64,000 nucleotides of DNA from Trabulsiella odontotermitis (GTDB lineage: Bacteria; Pseudomonadota; Gammaproteobacteria; Enterobacterales; Enterobacteriaceae). The DNA is taken from assembly GCF_030053895.1 (NCBI RefSeq), contig NZ_CP125781.1:1426001-1490000 (forward strand), in the 5' to 3' direction. The position numbers were made by a program, and so were the translations under genes. The notes under the pieces were generated by a model that saw only the letters and a list, made by a program, of their open reading frames with translations, was not told the origin of the DNA and searched no databases. Of the stretch, positions 52,179-60,255 are shown in pieces (the stretch's first letter is position 1; each line of letters opens with the position of its first letter).

Positions 52179-53876
52179 TCAGGGTAACAGCGGGGCAGGT
52201 GTCGCGACAGGCGAACGCGCGTTCGGCACATAAAACGCAATCTCGGTGCCTGGCTCCAGGCGACGAATATGTAAACCTTCGCCATACAGCAGTTTCACGC
52301 GATGATGCACATTCAGCAGGCCGATTTTATTCCCCGGCATCTCGTTGGCTTCCACCCGTTCCACCACGCCCGGGTCAATGCCGTTGCCGGTGTCGCGAAC
52401 GCTGATGCGCACCCGATGACCACACTCTGTCACGCTAATCGTCACCACGCCTTTGCCTTTGCAGGGCTGAATACCATGCACGATGGCGTTTTCCACCAGC
52501 GGCTGGATCAGCAGGCTCGGGATCACGCAACTGACCTCGTCATCAATGTCATAAATAACCGTCAGTTTGTCACCAAAACGCGCCTGTTCTATCGCGATAT
52601 AATCCTTTATCTGGTAAAGCTCTTTCTTGATATCAATCTGTTCATCGTCTTTTAATTCAATGTTATAGCGCAGATAGCGCGATAAATTGAAAATCAGCTG
52701 CCGGGCGGTATCAGGGTTCAGGCGAATCGACGACGAGATAGCATTGAGGGCGTTAAACAGGAAATGGGGATTTATCTTGCTTTGCAACGCGCGCAGCTCT
52801 GCCTTATTTGCCATTTCGCGTAACTGTTCGGCGCGGGAGACCTCCAGTTGCGTGGAGATAATCTGCGACAGGCCGATCGCCATCTCCTGCAACGACGAGG
52901 TGATCTGGTGCGCGTGGCAGTAATAAATTTTCAGCGTGCCGGTGACAATGCCTTTCTCCCACAACGGGATCACCAGCATCGAGTGTATTTCCGGGGTGCG
53001 GTGCGCTTCATCATTGTTTTTAATAATGATTTTCCCGCTACTGATCGCCTGGCGAGTCGTCGGACTGACGATGTCGTCGCTGTTGTGGTAGTTTGTTTCC
53101 CCGACGCCAACATAGGCCAGCACGTGCTCGGTATTCGTAATGGCGACGGCATCGGCATTGATATCGCGGCGAATAATATCGCAGACCTGGCGCAGCGATT
53201 CGCTGTTCACATGGCGAAACAGCGGCAGCGTCTTGTTGGCGATATCCAGCGCCAGTTTGGCCTGGCGCGCGGCGCTGGCCTCTTTTTCGCCTTCCACGCT
53301 CTGCACCAGCAGGACGATAAACCCGATGCAGACGCTGCCGAGGATCATCGGAATCCCGATTTTTGAAACAATATCGATGCCAAGCGTGGTAGTCGGCGCC
53401 CACACCACCACCAGGATCATGGTTAATGATTCGCACAGCATGCCGCCCAGGATCCCCGCCTTCCAGTGTTGCGCTTTCGCCACACGGCGATGGATCCAGC
53501 CAGATAGCACGCCTGCAAGAATACTGGTGATAAAGCAGGGCACCGCCGTAACGCCGCCGATGTCGATAAGATAACGGTGCGTCCCGGCAATCAGGCCGGT
53601 GATCACCCCTACCCAGGGGCCGAACAGGATGCCGCCGGACATCACCGCGATAATACGCACGTTGACCAGCGACCCTTCCACTGGCACGCCGGACCAGGTG
53701 CTGAACAGGGCAAACAGCGAGAAAATGGCGGTGACAGCCAGCAGCTCTTTCGGCGTATGGGCGGATTTGTGCAGCAGTTCGCGGAACAGGCGGATGCGGA
53801 TCAGGAAGAACAGACAGATCAGCATCAATGCTGCCCGATCAAAGACCGCGAGCAGCATGGTGAATATTTCGTGCAT
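52179..53876 (-). CDS. ypdA: LytS-type sensor kinase YpdA (PyrS)
   Basis: 565 residues from the ATG at 53876 (MHEIFTMLLAVFDRAALMLICLFF); an in-frame extension to 53957 lacks family support. Six or so helices form the 5TMR-LYT module (1-200), followed by a GAF domain (about 220-350), the phospho-accepting His in INPHFLFNALNAISS (near 370) and an HATPase domain (VENAIVHGI, VRDTGNGI, LLNVHHRVKLLYG). It senses pyruvate in E. coli. It forms an operon with ypdB and is divergent from alaC. Confidence 0.96.
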   Translation of the reverse strand: MHEIFTMLLAVFDRAALMLICLFFLIRIRLFRELLHKSAHTPKELLAVTAIFSLFALFSTWSGVPVEGSLVNVRIIAVMSGGILFGPWVGVITGLIAGTHRYLIDIGGVTAVPCFITSILAGVLSGWIHRRVAKAQHWKAGILGGMLCESLTMILVVVWAPTTTLGIDIVSKIGIPMILGSVCIGFIVLLVQSVEGEKEASAARQAKLALDIANKTLPLFRHVNSESLRQVCDIIRRDINADAVAITNTEHVLAYVGVGETNYHNSDDIVSPTTRQAISSGKIIIKNNDEAHRTPEIHSMLVIPLWEKGIVTGTLKIYYCHAHQITSSLQEMAIGLSQIISTQLEVSRAEQLREMANKAELRALQSKINPHFLFNALNAISSSIRLNPDTARQLIFNLSRYLRYNIELKDDEQIDIKKELYQIKDYIAIEQARFGDKLTVIYDIDDEVSCVIPSLLIQPLVENAIVHGIQPCKGKGVVTISVTECGHRVRISVRDTGNGIDPGVVERVEANEMPGNKIGLLNVHHRVKLLYGEGLHIRRLEPGTEIAFYVPNARSPVATPAPLLP

Positions 53877-54268
53877 GGAGGTGCCATCGATAACGCAGGG
53901 AAGGGTTATGATAGAAAACCTGGCGCGGAATGACCAGCTATCCCGCACCGGGCGCATAAACCGGAAAAACCTTAAATTTAAAAGGGGATTGCGAGTGAGT
54001 TTCCGTCATGAAAGGAAAACGTGGCAACCGCGAAAAATCGAAGTAAAAAAGCTGATGTTATTGTGTTAATTAAAAATATCATTTTGGCGATTTGCGGAAC
54101 ATCATTGCTGTTTTACTGGCTGAGAAGGTTCCCCTTTTTTCAGCATATCAATTATTTTTTGTTCACCCTCTCGACAGCGGGAAATTTTTCAGCGTATTTT
54201 CTAAAGACGCCACACACGTGGCAGCGTCGCTCGGACGGTCCGGGCGCTAACGTTACTCCGAGGAATCT
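53877..54268. other. Divergent regulatory region ypdA-alaC
   Basis: 392 bp without a supported gene. AT-rich in the middle (54040-54200), GC-rich near alaC. A hairpin with arms GACGC and GCGTC and an inner CAC/GTG (54206-54228) lies about 40 bp before alaC and may be in its leader. I see no clear named operator. Confidence 0.6.
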
Positions 54269-55507
54269 ATGGCTGACTTCAGTCCTGAACGTCGTTTTAC
54301 GCGTATCGATCGTCTCCCCCCGTATGTTTTCAATATTACTGCCGAGCTGAAAATGGCTGCGCGTCGGCGCGGCGAAGATATTATCGATTTCAGCATGGGC
54401 AACCCGGACGGCCCGACACCGCCGCATATCGTCGAAAAACTCTGCACGGTGGCGCAGCGTCCGGATACGCACGGCTACTCGACGTCCCGGGGCATTCCCC
54501 GTCTGCGTAGGGCGATTTCCCGCTGGTATCAGGATCGCTATCACGTCGATATCGATCCTGAGACCGAAGCGATTGTCACCATCGGCTCAAAAGAGGGGCT
54601 GGCGCATCTGATGCTGGCGACGCTCGACCATGGTGATACGGTGCTGGTGCCGAATCCCAGTTATCCAATCCACATTTACGGCGCGGTAATTGCTGGCGCG
54701 CAGGTGCGTTCGGTACCGCTGGTGGAAGGCGTCGACTTTTTTAACGAACTGGAGCGCGCAATCCGTGAAAGCTACCCGAAACCGAAGATGATGATCCTCG
54801 GTTTCCCGTCAAACCCGACGGCGCAGTGCGTTGAGCTCGACTTCTTTGAGAAAGTGGTTGCGCTGGCGAAACGCTACGACGTGCTGGTGGTTCACGATCT
54901 GGCTTACGCTGACATCGTTTACGATGGCTGGAAAGCGCCGTCGATCATGCAGGTGCCCGGGGCACGTGATGTCGCCGTGGAGTTCTTCACGCTGTCGAAA
55001 AGTTACAACATGGCGGGCTGGCGCATCGGTTTTATGGTCGGCAACCCGGTGCTGGTTAACGCGCTGGCGCGCATCAAGAGCTACCATGATTACGGTACCT
55101 TTACGCCGTTGCAGGTGGCAGCCATCGCCGCACTGGAAGGCGATCAACAGTGCGTTCGCGATATTGCCGCGCAGTATAAACGTCGCCGCGATGTGCTGGT
55201 GAAAGGTTTGCACGAGGCGGGCTGGATGGTCGATACGCCGAAAGCGTCGATGTACGTATGGGCGAAAATCCCGGAACCGTACGCGGAAATGGGTTCGCTG
55301 GAATTTGCCAAAAAGCTGCTGAAAGAGGCCAAAGTCTGTGTTTCGCCCGGCATCGGTTTTGGTGACTACGGCGATACGCACGTCCGCTTCGCGCTCATTG
55401 AAAACCGCGATCGTATTCGCCAGGCGGTGAGGGGCATTAAAGCGATGTTCCGCGCCGATGGTCTGTTACCGGCACCGGCGAAAACGTCAGCCGAAGAGGC
55501 GTCATAA
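54269..55507 (+). CDS. alaC: Glutamate-pyruvate aminotransferase AlaC
   Basis: 412 residues. This class I/II PLP aminotransferase makes alanine from pyruvate and glutamate. Family blocks are DFSMGNPDGPTPPHIVEKL near 47, PSNPTAQCVEL near 178 and the PLP lysine in TLSKSYNMAGWRIGFMVG near 243. Its neighbour YpdAB senses the same substrate, pyruvate. GAGGAA precedes the ATG. In E. coli SgrR activates alaC. Confidence 0.96.
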   Translation: MADFSPERRFTRIDRLPPYVFNITAELKMAARRRGEDIIDFSMGNPDGPTPPHIVEKLCTVAQRPDTHGYSTSRGIPRLRRAISRWYQDRYHVDIDPETEAIVTIGSKEGLAHLMLATLDHGDTVLVPNPSYPIHIYGAVIAGAQVRSVPLVEGVDFFNELERAIRESYPKPKMMILGFPSNPTAQCVELDFFEKVVALAKRYDVLVVHDLAYADIVYDGWKAPSIMQVPGARDVAVEFFTLSKSYNMAGWRIGFMVGNPVLVNALARIKSYHDYGTFTPLQVAAIAALEGDQQCVRDIAAQYKRRRDVLVKGLHEAGWMVDTPKASMYVWAKIPEPYAEMGSLEFAKKLLKEAKVCVSPGIGFGDYGDTHVRFALIENRDRIRQAVRGIKAMFRADGLLPAPAKTSAEEAS

Positions 55508-55514
55508 AAACGCA

Positions 55515-55545
55515 AACAGGAGCCAGATGGCTCCTGTTTTTTTTC
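55515..55545 (+). terminator. Terminator after alaC
   Basis: AACAGGAGCC-N4-GGCTCCTGTT followed by a T run, eight bases after the stop. Confidence 0.94.
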
Positions 55546-55559
55546 GCATTATGCTCAGT

Positions 55560-55631
55560 TTAGATCATCAGGGCAAAGGTACCGGCCCAAACGATGACCA
55601 TAAAAGAAATGCCCATAAAGAAATATTTCAC
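55560..55631 (-). CDS. ypdK: YpdK micro-protein, 23 aa, membrane
   Basis: A GTG-started reading frame translates to MKYFFMGISFMVIVWAGTFALMI, matching the small membrane protein YpdK of E. coli next to alaC. It is a single hydrophobic helix. The GGTGA stretch upstream of GTG is a modest ribosome binding site. Too short for usual ORF callers. Function unknown; E. coli YpdK is expressed in the stationary phase. Confidence 0.88.
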   Translation of the reverse strand: MKYFFMGISFMVIVWAGTFALMI

Positions 55632-55962
55632 GTCTCACCACTCCGCGTCGTACTGATACGCTCAAATGACTGATTATAGAGAGCTGACACCGACTCAAAA
55701 CAGATTTAGGAATACTCCCGGTTTTGCTGCGGCACCACCTCAGAATTCTGTGCGATCTCGCTCCAGACGGCGCTAATGTACGCCTAAAAATCAGGGGTAT
55801 CAAGAGAGATTTTTTTATTTATTTTTAGCGACTTACAACTGTCGTGATTCGGCGACAGATTAATTTCGCAGGGTAATATATTGCATTCGAGCGACGCTTC
55901 AAAACGGCAAAAAAAGGGCCGAATTACCTCATTGATTTAGCGTGTATTTCGGCCTGCGTTTG
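55632..55962. other. Intergenic stretch ypdK-cynX
   Basis: 331 bp. The right end has the probable cynX terminator (55917-55954). The left part should carry the ypdK promoter. I find no gene, tRNA or clear regulator site in it. A T-rich run (55810-55825) and GTCG/CGAC short dyads are the only local structures. Confidence 0.55.
55917..55954 (-). terminator. Hairpin after cynX
   Basis: GGCCGAA and TTCGGCC arms around an AT-rich 24-base loop, with a run of A (T on the minus strand) after it. It sits 9 bp past the cynX stop. Confidence 0.55.
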
Positions 55963-57144
55963 TCAGATTTTCTCAATCCATTCCTGCGGGTAGTGCGCGG
56001 GAACAAACCGCAGCGTTAACAGCATTAACCCTGCCACGCAAACGGCGTGAAAAGTCCAGTCCATAAGGTAATTGCCGCTGATGGTGCGCAGTACGCCGGA
56101 GAGATACGGCGAAAGCCCGGCAACGATAAAACCAATGCCCTGCATAAAAGCGACCAGCCGCCCGGCAATCACCGGGTGAGGGGAGTGGTCAAGCGCCAGC
56201 ACCAGGCAGAGCGGAAACGCGCCGCCGAGCCCAAAGCCGCAGATGACCGCCCAAAAAATGGACATGTGCAGCGGGACGGCGATAAATCCGCAGAAACCGA
56301 TCATTTGCAGGCAGAGGGCGAACAGCAACAGCTTACGGCGATCCTGATGGCGTGCCAGCATCGGCAGGATCAGCGCTCCTGCGGTTTGCCCGGCGGTCAT
56401 CAGCGCCAGCAGCGTCCCGCTGAACTGGGCGCTGGCACCAAGCTGAATATAATACGGCGGCAGCCAGGCGATCAGGCTCGCATAGCCGCCATTGATCACA
56501 CCAAAATAGAGCCCCAGCGTCCACGCGCGGGGATGAATAGTGATGCGGACGCGGGTGGACGCGGCCTTTTGTTCCTCCTGCGTCAGCGATTTGCTTTGCG
56601 GCCACCAGCCGATCAGTGCAATCACGGCAGGTAACGCCCACCACGCCAGTGACCGATGCCAGACATCGCTGTGCGCGGCGATCCACGGCGTTAGCGCAGC
56701 GCCCAGACCGCCACCGCCCATCAGTGCGGCGGACCACAGCCCCATCACTTGCGGCATACGGCGCTGAAAAAGACGTTTGATGACCGTCGGCATGACGACC
56801 TGAATGATCCCGATGCCGATCCCGCCGAGCAACGCACTGCTCAGCAGCAGCACGCTTTGCGGCGCCAGCTCGCGCATTAACGCGCCCGCGACCACCATCA
56901 GCAGACTCAACGCCACGCTGTTGCGCTCGCTGATGTGGTTGTTGATCCAGCTTCCCGCCAGCGCCAGTCCGCCCATCGCCACTACCGGCAATGCGGTGAG
57001 CAGGGCGGCGACGGTAAAACTCATCCCACTGGCGGCGCGCAACTGCGGCAGCAGCGGCCCGACGGAGGTCAACAGCGGCCGCATGTTGAGACCAATCAGC
57101 ACCAGAACCAGCAGCATCAGGCCAAAACGGAATGTTTTATTCAT
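55963..57144 (-). CDS. cynX: CynX-family MFS transporter
   Basis: 393 residues from the ATG at 57144, coupled to the deaminase stop through an ATGA overlap. Twelve helices of the major facilitator superfamily. Long blocks agree with remembered E. coli CynX (VLVLIGLNMRPLLTSVGPLL, VMGLWSAALMGGGGLGAALT, INGGYASLIAWLP, LVAFMQGIGFIVAGLSP). CynX was named a cyanate transporter from its operon with cyanase. Here cyanase is absent, and the coupled gene encodes a deaminase, so the substrate may instead be a base or nucleoside. Confidence 0.88.
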   Translation of the reverse strand: MNKTFRFGLMLLVLVLIGLNMRPLLTSVGPLLPQLRAASGMSFTVAALLTALPVVAMGGLALAGSWINNHISERNSVALSLLMVVAGALMRELAPQSVLLLSSALLGGIGIGIIQVVMPTVIKRLFQRRMPQVMGLWSAALMGGGGLGAALTPWIAAHSDVWHRSLAWWALPAVIALIGWWPQSKSLTQEEQKAASTRVRITIHPRAWTLGLYFGVINGGYASLIAWLPPYYIQLGASAQFSGTLLALMTAGQTAGALILPMLARHQDRRKLLLFALCLQMIGFCGFIAVPLHMSIFWAVICGFGLGGAFPLCLVLALDHSPHPVIAGRLVAFMQGIGFIVAGLSPYLSGVLRTISGNYLMDWTFHAVCVAGLMLLTLRFVPAHYPQEWIEKI

Positions 57145-57599
57145 GACTGCTTTTGTGCCCACCGCGCGTACAGCGCAACACCGTTTGCCTGCGGCAGATG
57201 ATGAACCGGCAGCGATTGCTGCTCAATGGGGAGTTGTAACTGTTGATAGAGGGCGGCAGTAGAGAGGCTGAAGCGCTCACCGTCGTTGTTGCTGTTGGCA
57301 AAATAGACCTCCCGCACGCCGGTGAGGTACATCGCGCTCAGACACATCGGGCAGGGTTGTCCGCTGGCATACACGATACATTCGCACAGTGCCGCGCTGC
57401 CTGAGCGGGCTGATACCGCCCGTATCCCGTTCAGCTCCGCATGACCGGTGGGATCTTCGTTAAGATGCAGTGTATTCACGGCTTCCGCCACCACTTCACC
57501 ATTACGTACAATTACCGCGCCAAACGGGCGTCCTCCCTGCTCAACATTGTGTTCTGCCAGTGCCAGCGCCTGTTGCAGATAGTCATCATGAGAAGGCAT
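57141..57599 (-). CDS. Nucleoside/base deaminase (CDA fold)
   Basis: 152 residues of the cytidine/deoxycytidylate deaminase zinc-dependent fold. The active site HAE is at 53-55 (PTGHAELNGIRA) and the zinc cysteines at 83 and 86 (PCPMC). The PT-HAE context and PCPMCLSA followed by V-E-V-Y resemble guanine deaminase GuaD more than tRNA adenosine deaminase TadA, but the substrate cannot be fixed by reading. It is the first gene of a two-gene operon with cynX and is divergent from cynR. It takes the place of cynT-cynS in the E. coli layout. Confidence 0.85.
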   Translation of the reverse strand: MPSHDDYLQQALALAEHNVEQGGRPFGAVIVRNGEVVAEAVNTLHLNEDPTGHAELNGIRAVSARSGSAALCECIVYASGQPCPMCLSAMYLTGVREVYFANSNNDGERFSLSTAALYQQLQLPIEQQSLPVHHLPQANGVALYARWAQKQS

Positions 57600-57634
57600 C
57601 GTTCACTCCTGTCGTCGAATCAAGGAAAGGCTGT

Positions 57635-57653
57635 CTCGTTATACAATAACGAG
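57635..57653. promoter_or_regulatory. Candidate CynR operator
   Basis: Perfect palindrome CTCGTTAT-ACA-ATAACGAG in the 131-bp divergent region between the deaminase gene and cynR, 36 bp before the deaminase ATG. It contains a T-N11-A pattern, the LysR-type core. A second weaker dyad, GACTC-N10-GAGTC (57685-57704), lies nearer cynR. Confidence 0.65.
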
Positions 57654-57730
57654 CAGGCTACGCGGATCGTTACATAAGGTAAAAGACTCATTTATGATAG
57701 AGTCAATTGGAAAAACTTATAGGTGAGTCC

Positions 57731-58633
57731 ATGCTGTTCCGCCATATTCACTACTTTCTCGCGGTCGCCGAACATCAGGGGTTTACCCGCGCGGCAGCGG
57801 CATTGCATGTTTCGCAACCGGCGCTGTCACAGCAGATCAAACAGCTGGAGGCGTTGCTCGGCGTACAGTTATTTGATCGCAGCGGACGCAACACCCGTCT
57901 GACCGATGCGGGCGAGGTGTATTTGCGCTATGCGCGAAACGCGCTGCAGGCGCTGGAAGAGGGGAAACGGGCAATTCATGATGTCGAAGATTTAAGTCGG
58001 GGTTCGCTACGGGTCGCCGTCACGCCGACCTTCACGGCCTATTTCATCGGGCCGCTGGTGGCTGCGTTTTACGCGCGTTATCCCAATGTGACGTTACAAC
58101 TGCAGGAGATGTCGCAGGACAAAATTGAAGAGCTGCTGGTCAATGATGAGCTGGATGTCGGTATCGCGTTTGATGAGGTGCACTCACCGGATATCGACGC
58201 GCAGACGCTGCTCACCGAAACGCTCGCTCTGGTCGTGGCCCGTCACCATCCGCTGGCGCAACAAAAATCCGTCGAGTTGCGTGTGCTTAATGATGAACAA
58301 CTGATTCTGCTGAGCGCGGAATTTGCCACGCGCGAACAGATTGACCGCTACTGCCGTCAGAGGGGGTTGCGTCCGCAGGTGGTGATGGAAGCCAATTCGA
58401 TAAACGCCGTATTGGCGCTGATTCGCCGGACGCCATTATCGACGCTGTTACCGGCGGCAATTGCTATGCAGAGTGACGATCTGAGCGCGGTTTCGCTGAT
58501 GCCGCCATTGCTGGAAAGAACCGCAGTACTGATGCAGCGCAAGGGGGCCTGGCAGACCGCTGCCGCGCGCGCGTTTGTGGCGATGGCGCTGGAGGAAGCG
58601 GACAGCATCGCGCTTCCTCCGAAACGCCGGTAA
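57731..58633 (+). CDS. cynR: LysR-type regulator CynR
   Basis: 300 residues from the ATG at 57731. The N-terminal winged helix-turn-helix is FLAVAEHQGFTRAAAALHVS through QPALSQQIKQLEALLG (near 9-45), and the effector-binding domain follows (about 90-295). Agreement with remembered E. coli CynR is high across the whole length (e.g. RGSLRVAVTPTFTAYFIGPL, LLSAEFATREQID). E. coli CynR activates cynTSX in response to cyanate. Here the divergent target would be the deaminase-cynX pair. Confidence 0.92.
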   Translation: MLFRHIHYFLAVAEHQGFTRAAAALHVSQPALSQQIKQLEALLGVQLFDRSGRNTRLTDAGEVYLRYARNALQALEEGKRAIHDVEDLSRGSLRVAVTPTFTAYFIGPLVAAFYARYPNVTLQLQEMSQDKIEELLVNDELDVGIAFDEVHSPDIDAQTLLTETLALVVARHHPLAQQKSVELRVLNDEQLILLSAEFATREQIDRYCRQRGLRPQVVMEANSINAVLALIRRTPLSTLLPAAIAMQSDDLSAVSLMPPLLERTAVLMQRKGAWQTAAARAFVAMALEEADSIALPPKRR

Positions 58634-58643
58634 GGGCGTGAGA

Positions 58644-59183
58644 TTAATACTTCAGGGTTGAGAGGGAATCTTTACCGGCCTGAGCATATTTATCTTTGAT
58701 ATCTTCCGTAGCGTTAAAGGTCGAGATCATCATTTTCCCGTCCATAGAAGAAATCTGCATCACGTTGAAGATTTTCGCGTCAACGCCAGGTGTCGTCATC
58801 TCCAGACGAGCCATTTTTTTACCGTCGATAGTCATCTCAGACACCACTGGCGAAAAAGTGCTCATTTGAGCTTTCAGTGCGGTCATCACCTGTGGGAGCA
58901 GCGCTTCCGTCACGCGGTTTTCGGTCACGGCGAACGCGAGCGTCACTTTGCCGCCTTCGCTTTCCACGTACCAGGCTTCCTGCGGACGCTGACCCGGGTT
59001 GGTGTATTTCTTGTCCATCAATTCTTTAGGCATCTTCACGAAGCCTTCCGGCAGCACGATAGAGGCTTTGCCGTCGAGGATTTTGGTGGCGTTATCGCTG
59101 TCAGTCGTGTCGGCGCTATCACAAGCGGAGAGAAACAGCGCAGAGCTGACCAGCAGTGCGCTAAACATGGCGTTGATTTTCAT
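58644..59183 (-). CDS. DcrB-family lipoprotein
   Basis: 179 residues. A lipoprotein signal peptide has the lipobox LSAC (Cys near 21), followed by an Asp/Ser-rich linker (DSADTTDSDNATK) and a globular domain (ILDGKASIVLPEGFVKMP to the end) like DUF1795/DcrB. An Asp directly after the lipidated Cys would predict inner-membrane retention under the +2 rule. DcrB in E. coli is linked to phage C1/C6 entry. This is a paralog-type protein rather than DcrB itself. Convergent with cynR, upstream of nap on the other strand. Confidence 0.8.
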   Translation of the reverse strand: MKINAMFSALLVSSALFLSACDSADTTDSDNATKILDGKASIVLPEGFVKMPKELMDKKYTNPGQRPQEAWYVESEGGKVTLAFAVTENRVTEALLPQVMTALKAQMSTFSPVVSEMTIDGKKMARLEMTTPGVDAKIFNVMQISSMDGKMMISTFNATEDIKDKYAQAGKDSLSTLKY

Positions 59184-59510
59184 CAGTTAACTTCCTGTAG
59201 TGTGAGTAAATCCATTGTCATAACCACGAACAGTGGCGGAAAAAAGATGCTCACTTTATCAGCCATATTGCAAGAATTTATCTTAAATCGTTGCGCCAGT
59301 ACGAAATCAGATCTGCGGTGATCGCACCAGCGCAGAGGCTATTGCGCGCTCTGAGTGTAACAAATCGTAACTCTTTTTGATCCCGCCACGGGTTTTACCT
59401 CCATCGGGGTATGCACCTGTCACCCTTACTCACATAACGTACGCAATAGAGGGGTACGTAATAAATATAAGGGTTTTTGCCCGTTCCCTGAGTCTTGCAA
59501 GGAAGTCGTC
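59184..59510. other. Divergent regulatory region, lipoprotein gene-napF
   Basis: 327 bp without a gene. It holds the nap promoter region: a NarP/NarL-type 7-2-7 site (59396-59411) and, 19-25 bp upstream of it, TTTTTGATC resembling an FNR half-site. The AT-rich segment near 59460-59475 may be the -10. No ORF with a ribosome binding site is seen. Confidence 0.65.
59396..59411 (+). promoter_or_regulatory. Candidate NarP/NarL 7-2-7 site
   Basis: TACCTCC-AT-CGGGGTA matches the inverted heptamer pattern TACYYMT-N2-AKRRGTA at 12 of 14 positions, about 100 bp before napF. NarP is the main nitrate-responsive activator of nap in E. coli. Confidence 0.6.
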
Positions 59511-59987
59511 ATGGTTGATGTCACGCGTCGCGGCATGCTAACCGGATCCTGGCGTAATGCCGTCCAGGCCATCCGTCCACCCTGGAGTGGTGAAGAAGCG
59601 CATTTTCTCTCGCGGTGTACGCGCTGTGACCGCTGTGTGGAGCACTGCGAAACCGGCGTGTTGCACCGTGGATCCGGGGGATACCCCGCCATCGATTTCC
59701 CGCGCGGAGAATGCACGTTTTGTTATGCCTGCGCGAAGGCCTGTCCCGAATCTCTTTTTTTGCCGCGCCACACCAGGGCATGGGAACTCTCGATAACCAT
59801 CGGAGAACGCTGTCTGGCGCAACAGTCCATCGACTGTCGTCACTGTCAGGATAGCTGTGAAGCATCGGCGATTGTCTTTCGTCCCGGGATGAGAGGCATC
59901 TGGCAACCGCAATTAAATCAGGAAATGTGCAGTGGATGTGGCGCCTGCGTCACCCGTTGTCCGGTCAATGCAATAACGGCGGAGTAA
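59511..59987 (+). CDS. napF: NapF, Fe-S accessory protein of periplasmic nitrate reductase
   Basis: 158 residues. Cysteine clusters of ferredoxin type are visible: CTRCDRCVEHC, CTFCYACAKACPESLF, CRHCQDSC and CSGCGACVTRCPVNAI. NapF is cytoplasmic and helps mature the NapA catalytic subunit. It is the first gene of napFDAGH. The start MVDVTRRGMLTGSWR matches the family. AAGGAAG precedes the ATG. Confidence 0.96.
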   Translation: MVDVTRRGMLTGSWRNAVQAIRPPWSGEEAHFLSRCTRCDRCVEHCETGVLHRGSGGYPAIDFPRGECTFCYACAKACPESLFLPRHTRAWELSITIGERCLAQQSIDCRHCQDSCEASAIVFRPGMRGIWQPQLNQEMCSGCGACVTRCPVNAITAE

Positions 59988-59991
59988 AGCC

Positions 59992-60255
59992 ATGGAAACG
60001 CTCTGGCAGGTTTGTAGCCTCGTGGTTCAGGCAAAGAATCAGCAGGTCCCTGAGATCAGCAACACGCTGAACGGGTTACCTGGTTGTGAAGTCGCAGTTT
60101 TTGATGTCGCAAGCGGCAATCTGGTGGTGGTAGTCGAAGCGACGGAAAGCCAGATGCTGTTAGACACTATCGAGTCGGTACGCAACACAGAGGGCGTGCT
60201 GGCGGTTTCGCTGGTATATCACCAGCAGGATGAGCAAGGTGAGGAAGCACCATGA
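59992..60255 (+). CDS. napD: NapD, NapA-specific chaperone
   Basis: 87 residues. A small cytoplasmic chaperone with a ferredoxin-like fold that binds the twin-arginine signal peptide of NapA. The segment VCSLVVQAKNQQVPEISNTLNGLPGCEV matches the family. It overlaps napA by ATGA. Confidence 0.96.
   Translation: METLWQVCSLVVQAKNQQVPEISNTLNGLPGCEVAVFDVASGNLVVVVEATESQMLLDTIESVRNTEGVLAVSLVYHQQDEQGEEAP

Noticed and set aside
53877..53957. Upstream start for ypdA
   Set aside because: The conserved N-terminus begins at 53876 and the extension is not hydrophobic in the pattern of the family.
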